NCBI GenBank assembly: GCA_002391555.1
Contig: DGFG01000008.1
Span: 1 to 6,927, forward strand
Length of the DNA: 6,927 bases
From: Firmicutes bacterium UBA3906
GTDB lineage: Bacteria > Bacillota > Clostridia > Caldicoprobacterales > DTU083
Direction: 5' to 3'
The notes below the pieces were generated by a model, which saw only the letters and a program-made list of their open reading frames with translations, ran no database searches and was not told the DNA's origin. This document shows, piece after piece, positions 1 to 4,617 of this stretch; the first letter of the stretch is position 1; every line of letters begins with the position of its first letter. Position numbers and translations under genes: made by a program.

Positions 1-1242
1 AGAAGCAAAGCAGTCATTTTCATACATGTACTCTAATACGTCATAGGACTCTAGGTCGCGTAATTTTGTTTCGTGACCCTCTTTCCAAGCATCCTCGTCA
101 TCGTCTTCAAAAGGTTCTGTCCATTTGTTCCAGATAAAGGCAACGTCATCAACGTTTGCAACATTAGCTGGTATGGTCTGGAAGTTGTGACCTGTAACTA
201 GAGCCTTGTAGTTGTTGTCTGGATCGTCAGGACCGATTGGTGGAAGGATGATACCATAGTCATCTGCCATGCCTTCGTAGAAATCATCGGTACTCCAGTA
301 TTGATACCAGAACATAGCAATCTTACCGTTTTGGAATTCCTGTTTGGCTATATCCCAAGGAATCTCTTCGCCTTGATAGTCAAACTTGTTGTATAGGATT
401 CCATCGGTGTGACGCCATTTGTAGAACCTATCAAGAGCAGCCTGAGCCTTGGGGTCTCTGAGGTTTACAGTACCTACACCGTTTTCATAGGTGATCATTT
501 CTGAGCCGTTGGTAAATACCATAGCAACGTCCATGTCAATGCCGCCTAAGCCCCACTGGTCAATTGTACCATCGTTGTCAAGGTCAAGTGTAAGCTGCTT
601 GGCATACTCTTCTACCTTGTCCCATGTCCATTCTTTGCTCTCTAATAGCTCATATGGATATGGTATACCAGCGTCGTCAAATATTCTCTTGTTAAAGAAG
701 AACATTCCTCTTGGCCACCATTTGCCTGATGCAACACCATATGTCTTGCCGTCAATGGTAGTTATATCCTTAGTTAATGTATCCCATTTTTCGTCGCTTA
801 GATCGAATAGGTCATTTAAGGGTGTAACCTCTTTTAACCTAACGTGTGATACCAACCAGTTGTCTTCTAGGGTAGCTATGTCAGCCCATGGCTCACCAGC
901 TAGTACTGAAGAAGAGTATGTCTCATTTACCATGCCCCACTCTGTGCTAACAAACTCAAACTCGAAGTTGTATTTTTCTTGCATTTCTTCTCTACGAGCA
1001 GCCTGCTTGGCACCAAAGGGTGATCCCTCGTCTGGAGACATATCCCACCATGCACCAACCTTGATTACTCTGCCATCAAGATCACGGATCTCATCTGGTT
1101 CCTCAGTTTGGTCAGGTGTCTTAGTTGTATCTGGTTTCTTTGTTGGGTCAACACCTGGGTCTTTCTTGCAGCCAGCGGCTAAACCAACAACTAAGACTAC
1201 TACCATCATTAAGGTCAGTAATTTTAGTAGACCTTTTGACAT
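1..1242 (-). CDS. Extracellular solute-binding lipoprotein of a sugar ABC importer (family 1, UgpB/MalE-like), 3' end outside window
   Basis: The frame is open from an ATG at 1242-1240 to the left edge, giving 414 residues without a stop, so the C-terminus is missing (relatives often run to about 450-550 residues). AGGAGGT lies 7 bases before the ATG. Residues 1-25 form a lipoprotein signal: basic start (MSKGLLK), hydrophobic core, then GLAAGC with Cys25 as the lipidation site. Residues 26-52 are a Lys/Pro/Asp/Thr-rich linker, typical of a surface tether. The body shows family 1 binding-protein hallmarks: TYGVASGKWW (167-176), FFFNKRIFDDAGIPYPYE (181-198), a Trp-rich stretch (W205, W207) leading into a helix, and FQNGKIAMFWYQYW (303-316). 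Residues 220-231 (DLDNDGTIDQWG) resemble an EF-hand calcium loop. Expected role: ligand capture outside the membrane and delivery to the two permeases encoded upstream. It is last in the gene order seen here and has its own promoter. The class is clear; the ligand is not determinable. Confidence 0.93.
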   Translation of the reverse strand, partial: MSKGLLKLLTLMMVVVLVVGLAAGCKKDPGVDPTKKPDTTKTPDQTEEPDEIRDLDGRVIKVGAWWDMSPDEGSPFGAKQAARREEMQEKYNFEFEFVSTEWGMVNETYSSSVLAGEPWADIATLEDNWLVSHVRLKEVTPLNDLFDLSDEKWDTLTKDITTIDGKTYGVASGKWWPRGMFFFNKRIFDDAGIPYPYELLESKEWTWDKVEEYAKQLTLDLDNDGTIDQWGLGGIDMDVAMVFTNGSEMITYENGVGTVNLRDPKAQAALDRFYKWRHTDGILYNKFDYQGEEIPWDIAKQEFQNGKIAMFWYQYWSTDDFYEGMADDYGIILPPIGPDDPDNNYKALVTGHNFQTIPANVANVDDVAFIWNKWTEPFEDDDEDAWKEGHETKLRDLESYDVLEYMYENDCFAS

Positions 1243-1249
1243 AATTAAT

Positions 1250-1256
1250 ACCTCCT
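1250..1256 (-). promoter_or_regulatory. Strong ribosome binding site of the solute-binding protein
   Basis: On the minus strand AGGAGGT precedes the ATG at 1242 by 7 bases (ATTAATT), a near-perfect Shine-Dalgarno match at good spacing. It fixes the start of the lipoprotein and suits a highly translated gene. Confidence 0.85.
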
Positions 1257-1276
1257 ATATTTATATTTGTTTTTTA

Positions 1277-1297
1277 TTAAAACCCTTTGGGTTTCAA
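1277..1297 (-). promoter_or_regulatory. Stem-loop in the leader of the binding-protein mRNA
   Basis: On the minus strand, arms UUGAAACCC and GGGUUUUAA pair around an AAA loop: nine pairs, of which one is G-U and the inner six are perfect. The stem lies about 20 bases upstream of the Shine-Dalgarno site. It is followed by AATAAAAAAC-like sequence rather than a run of U, so it is not a convincing intrinsic terminator. A stabilising or processing structure for the binding-protein transcript, or a DNA operator, fits better. The pairing is seen directly; the role is inferred. Confidence 0.45.
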
Positions 1298-1352
1298 ACT
1301 GTATAAACTTGAACAAATTGCACTAATAAAAGCCTATTTTTTATACATTTTT

Positions 1353-1381
1353 ATTTTACCATACGACTTTTTATAAGTCAA
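1353..1381 (-). promoter_or_regulatory. Sigma-A-type promoter of the solute-binding protein gene
   Basis: On the minus strand, TTGACT (1381-1376) is separated by exactly 17 bases from TAAAAT (1358-1353). TGG directly before the -10 box makes it an extended -10 (TGnTAAAAT). Transcription would start near 1346, giving a leader of about 100 nt. The -35 box has 5 of 6 and the -10 box 5 of 6 consensus bases. It lies between the acetyltransferase stop (1407) and the lipoprotein start, so the binding protein can be made independently of the upstream genes. Confidence 0.8.
1365..1379. promoter_or_regulatory. Inverted repeat overlapping the -35 box, candidate operator
   Basis: On the minus strand GACTT-ATAAA-AAGTC forms a perfect 5-base inverted repeat with a 5-base centre. 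It covers the last four bases of the -35 box and much of the spacer. It lies upstream of the predicted transcript start, so it would act as DNA rather than RNA. A repressor there would block polymerase. The arms are short and A/T-rich, so chance is a real alternative, and no regulator gene is in the window. Confidence 0.3.
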
Positions 1382-1406
1382 CCAAGTAGCCATATACCTA
1401 TATCCG

Positions 1407-2609
1407 CTAGAATTTATCATTTATATATAGTTTTTTATAGGTAAATAGGCTGTCTACTTGGTCAATCTTGCCACTTAGTTCGACTTTACCAGCTTCAATT
1501 AGAGCCCTAACTGTTTGATAGCCCGTGACTAGCTGGGAAAGGTCTTTAATATCTAGCCTTATATCTGGCTCCTTTATAGTCTGTTCAACCTCTATAATGG
1601 GATAGTCCCATCTGATAGAGTATCTAGCTGAGTTTTTATCAAGTAGTTCATCCCTTGCCTCTAGCACAAACTGACCCTTGCCCTTTGCTGGCCTCATTAG
1701 GCCTAGAGCCCCTTTTAGGTTTATAATACGATTCATCCCATTTGGGATAATTTGTTGTTTAATATCGTAAGGCTCTGGAAATAAGGATAAAATATCTAAA
1801 TACATAGGGCAATCCCAAATAAAGTTTTCAAACTGAGATGTATGATCAAATATAAAGGCGAACATCCCTGTTAAGGCCTTGTTATCTAACCATACAAACT
1901 CAATAACCTGCATGTCGTGGCTATATTGGCTTGTTTTTATTGCCTCAAACTTTATATAGGCCCTGGTCCTAGCCTTATCGTCATGTAAAAGGTAGATAAA
2001 TATATTATCCTTGTATGGATCCTTGGCAAAAAAGCTCTGCCAACTGCTCTCGTCTCTTACTATTGCAAGGTTTAAGTCCCTAATAAATTCTTCGTATACT
2101 CCCTTTACTATATCCTCGTCCACCCCTTTTCTAAGTAGGCTAATAGTACCCTCCTTTTTAAAGTGGGACATAGAATACAAGGGAATCTTTAACCGTCTAC
2201 TGGTCATATTAAGTTCATAGCCAAACCGCCTGTAATAGGAATGGGAAAAGGGGTAAAGGTAAGAAAAAACATAACCACTTTCGGCCATCTCGCCTATGCT
2301 TTTACTAATAAGCCTAGGCATATAGGCCTTGCCTCTTTCCTCAGGAAGGGTGGCAACCCCTCCTAGGCCTGCTAAGTCTACTATATGACCATCAAAAGTA
2401 GCCTTGTAGGGTAATAGCTCTAGGCAGGCACACATCTTGCCCTCTTTACTAAAAATAGCTCTGGTGCTTTCATAGCCCTCTCTAGCCTGGTCCGGATTAT
2501 TGGCAGATTGAGAAAAGTCTCTACCCAGTAAAAAGGCTATACTTTGAAGCTTGCTTGCCTCTATTTTTTCCTCTGGCCTTATTGGCCTGGCTATCATCCC
2601 ACTCTCCAT
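1407..2609 (-). CDS. Eis-type GNAT N-acetyltransferase
   Basis: A 400-residue protein, close to the roughly 400 residues usual for Eis-like enzymes, which move an acetyl group from acetyl-CoA to amines. Residues 1-140 form a GNAT domain: start MIARPIRPEE, the strand and acetyl-CoA loop GLGGVATLPEERGKAYM (81-97), and YPFSHSYYRRFGYEL (119-133), the family signature. A second divergent GNAT-like part spans about 140-290. Residues about 295-400 look like the SCP2-like C-terminal domain (DIKDLSQLVTGYQTVRALI at 353-371, then LFTYKKLYINDKF). Tyr126 aligns by motif with the general-acid Tyr of mycobacterial Eis, and the chain ends in Phe, as that enzyme does. The usual Gly of RxxG is Ala95. The first ATG (2609) has AGGA 7 bases upstream; a second ATG (2597, residue 5) has GGAG 6 bases upstream and is equally plausible. 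It starts 4 bases after the permease stop, so it is probably cotranscribed. No signal peptide, so cytoplasmic. Substrate unknown. Confidence 0.88.
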   Translation of the reverse strand: MESGMIARPIRPEEKIEASKLQSIAFLLGRDFSQSANNPDQAREGYESTRAIFSKEGKMCACLELLPYKATFDGHIVDLAGLGGVATLPEERGKAYMPRLISKSIGEMAESGYVFSYLYPFSHSYYRRFGYELNMTSRRLKIPLYSMSHFKKEGTISLLRKGVDEDIVKGVYEEFIRDLNLAIVRDESSWQSFFAKDPYKDNIFIYLLHDDKARTRAYIKFEAIKTSQYSHDMQVIEFVWLDNKALTGMFAFIFDHTSQFENFIWDCPMYLDILSLFPEPYDIKQQIIPNGMNRIINLKGALGLMRPAKGKGQFVLEARDELLDKNSARYSIRWDYPIIEVEQTIKEPDIRLDIKDLSQLVTGYQTVRALIEAGKVELSGKIDQVDSLFTYKKLYINDKF

Positions 2610-2613
2610 GCCT

Positions 2614-3618
2614 TTATCCTACTATACCTGTTCTTTCAATACTCTCTACAAAGTATCTTTGAGCAAATAGGTAAACTATTAATAAGGGAAGGACGACCAA
2701 TAGGGAAGCCGTATTGGTATACATGGAGCTAAGCGCAGGCGAAAGCACTGTTGTAACACCTGTCATATTATAAAAGTGCTGGCTAACCTGGTACGATACA
2801 CCCGACAAGGATGTAGCTAAGACCCTAGTGCTCTGCAAGAACAAGCTCGAGTAGAATGAATCAGTCCATTGCCATACAAAGGAGAAGAGGAAAACTGTAA
2901 CCATAGCAGGTATGGCAGATGGCAGCATAATCCTATAAAAGGTTTTAAACAGGCCAGCTCCATCCACATATGCAGCCTCTTCTAGCTCCTTGGGCATCCC
3001 CCTAAAGAATTGTCTTAGAATATAGATATATAGACCATTCTTTAGACCCATACCCGTCATGGACATAAGTATAAAGGGTGCCATGCTGTTTAACAGGTTC
3101 AAGGGCTTGCCAGATATGAGCTCAAATATCCCAAATATATCAAAGTTCAAAAAGTGTAAGAACAGTGGTATCATTATGGTCTGTGGCGGTACTATCAAGG
3201 TAACTATTACAAGGGCGAATAAGAAGCCGCGACCCTTGAATTTAAACCTAGCAAAGCCATAACCTATTATGGTACAGGCAATAAGCTGCATAATACTTGT
3301 GGACAAGGAAAGCTTAAAGGTATTCCAAAATCCCTCACCAAACTTCATTGCCTTTATAACCGTCTTGTAATTTTCCAGCGTTGGATTTTTAGGTATATAC
3401 CTGATTGAAACATCATATAGGTCTTTTTCATTCATAAATGAAACTAGTATCTTTACAAGTGTTGGATACAAGATCAAAAAGCATATTCCTATTATTATGA
3501 CGCCTCTGATTATTGACCAAGCATATTGACCTAATACATATTTGGTGAGCCGTCTGCCTCCCAATAGCTTGCCCGGTAGTTTTCTTTGTCTTTTTTTATT
3601 TTCTAATACGGTACTCAT
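2614..3618 (-). CDS. Carbohydrate ABC transporter permease, MalG/UgpE type
   Basis: A 334-residue inner-membrane subunit of a CUT1 sugar importer. A basic cytoplasmic N-terminus (residues 1-30, many Lys/Arg) leads to about six membrane segments, near 36-58, 98-122, 131-153, 177-199, 234-252 and 300-320. The conserved cytoplasmic EAA loop, which docks on the ATPase, is canonical: EEAAYVDGAGLFKTFYRI, then LP, at about 213-233. Other MalG-type marks are LENYKTVIK (81-89), RFKFKGRG (124-131) and TLIVPPQTIMIPLF (140-153). The C-terminus, RYFVESIERTGIVG, departs from the common Q(R/K)YFVxGLTxGAVKG ending. Its ATG at 3618 has GGAGGT 5 bases upstream. It follows the partner permease after 66 bases and is followed by the acetyltransferase after 4 bases. 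It should pair with that permease and the lipoprotein. The family is secure; the sugar is not known. Confidence 0.95.
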   Translation of the reverse strand: MSTVLENKKRQRKLPGKLLGGRRLTKYVLGQYAWSIIRGVIIIGICFLILYPTLVKILVSFMNEKDLYDVSIRYIPKNPTLENYKTVIKAMKFGEGFWNTFKLSLSTSIMQLIACTIIGYGFARFKFKGRGFLFALVIVTLIVPPQTIMIPLFLHFLNFDIFGIFELISGKPLNLLNSMAPFILMSMTGMGLKNGLYIYILRQFFRGMPKELEEAAYVDGAGLFKTFYRIMLPSAIPAMVTVFLFSFVWQWTDSFYSSLFLQSTRVLATSLSGVSYQVSQHFYNMTGVTTVLSPALSSMYTNTASLLVVLPLLIVYLFAQRYFVESIERTGIVG

Positions 3619-3684
3619 TGTATACCTCCAACCATACGTTTATACAGCTGGTCGCTATGAATTAACCAACTTATTAATATCCCT

Positions 3685-4617
3685 TTATTCTTGATAAAAT
3701 ACCAGCTTGTTAATAATTGCTCCGATTATGCCAACTACCACAAGTACTGCTATAAAGTATATCCAAGACATAGCCGCACTTAGGCCATATTTACCATTAG
3801 AAAAGGCCTCGTTTCTGATTATCTGCATTACAGGACTAGTTGAATTAGTCATCGTATCTATAATCGTGTATACAGTGTTGACCAATATCAGAGGACTTAC
3901 CATGGGGAAAGTAATCTTCCAAAAGTTTTCCCAAGCAGTAGCTCCTTCAATGTTGGATGCCTCAAAAAGTGAAGGCGATATTGACTGTAGGCCAGCTAAG
4001 AAGACTAGTATTTGAACACCAGATGCTGAAACTATCTCATATATCCTATTTACTGCGCTAACTATAAAGTCAACAAAGGATGAGTTAAGCCGTGTTGATA
4101 ATAGGACACGGGCTAGTTCAACAGCCTGGCCTGCTCCTTCTGATGTATCTACCTGGGTCAGACCCATAGATGATTGCAGTAGGTCTCCGCTATCAACTAG
4201 TAGGATAACGCCTGACATCAATATAACAGGTAAGAAGAACATAGCCCTAGCCACCGACCTGCCCCTAAATTTCTGGTTTAGTAAGGAGGCAGCAAAGAAG
4301 CTAAAGATAGTTACCAATAAAACCTGAGAAGCCATATTTCCAATAGCAAGTAAGATCAAGTTTATAAAGCTTTGGCTCTCATTTTCCACTGATATATACT
4401 CGAAAAGGGCATGCTTATAATACTGGGTACCAACTGGCCTTAAGCTATAGCCTCCTTCAACAACCTCTAGGGCATTAAAGCTAAATATTACTGACTGAAT
4501 TAGAGGTACAAGGAAAAATGTAAGTAGTCCAATTATAAAGGGAAGGACAAATAGATAGCCCATCATGGCCCTTTTCCCTTCTAATCCGAGCCTGAACCGA
4601 TTTCTTTTACTAGACAC
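3685..4617 (-). CDS. Sugar ABC transporter permease, MalF/UgpA type
   Basis: A 310-residue membrane subunit, partner of the permease encoded next. Segments are seen near residues 20-44, 84-112, 125-141, 186-208, 241-255 and 280-303. Family marks are MMGYLFVLPFIIGLLTFFLVP (18-38), FRGRSVARAMFFLPVIL (117-133), LVFLAGLQSI (204-213) and the EAA loop EASNIEGATAWENFWKITFP (219-238). The stretch between segments 3 and 4 (about 142-195) is longer than, and unlike, the usual NPxxGxxN loop of UgpA proteins. This fits the subfamily I recall from Bacillota loci that also encode DUF5696 proteins. The start is GTG (4617-4615), touching the previous stop (TAAGTG), and is supported by AAGGAGG 8 bases upstream; an internal ATG at residue 18 would remove the N-terminal cytoplasmic tail. 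The tight junction implies translational coupling to the DUF5696-like gene. Confidence 0.93.
   Translation of the reverse strand: MSSKRNRFRLGLEGKRAMMGYLFVLPFIIGLLTFFLVPLIQSVIFSFNALEVVEGGYSLRPVGTQYYKHALFEYISVENESQSFINLILLAIGNMASQVLLVTIFSFFAASLLNQKFRGRSVARAMFFLPVILMSGVILLVDSGDLLQSSMGLTQVDTSEGAGQAVELARVLLSTRLNSSFVDFIVSAVNRIYEIVSASGVQILVFLAGLQSISPSLFEASNIEGATAWENFWKITFPMVSPLILVNTVYTIIDTMTNSTSPVMQIIRNEAFSNGKYGLSAAMSWIYFIAVLVVVGIIGAIINKLVFYQE

Noticed and set aside
1281..1295. Catabolite-responsive element or LacI-type operator at the AAACCC/GGGTTT palindrome
   Set aside because: These operators have a central CG and a TGnAAnCG-like arm; here the centre is a three-base A/T spacer.
1277..1297. Intrinsic terminator after the acetyltransferase
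   Set aside because: On the minus strand the stem is followed by an A-rich stretch, not a U run, and it lies downstream of the binding-protein promoter, so it would stop that transcript as well.
491..1306. Plus-strand open frame of 271 codons antisense to the binding protein
   Set aside because: It lies opposite a lipoprotein gene with signal peptide, family motifs and a strong ribosome binding site. Its own translation is Ser/Pro-rich with no recognisable domain.
3619..3684. Promoter in the gap between the two permeases (TTGGTT with TGTATA or TATAAA)
   Set aside because: At 17-base spacing the -10 matches only three consensus bases; the better TATAAA sits at 19 bases with a weak -35. Read-through within an operon is simpler.
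2011..4015. Short plus-strand open frames opposite the acetyltransferase and permeases (2011-2220, 2544-2732, 3059-3262, 3707-4015)
   Set aside because: All are antisense to well-supported genes and show no family signature or convincing ribosome binding site.
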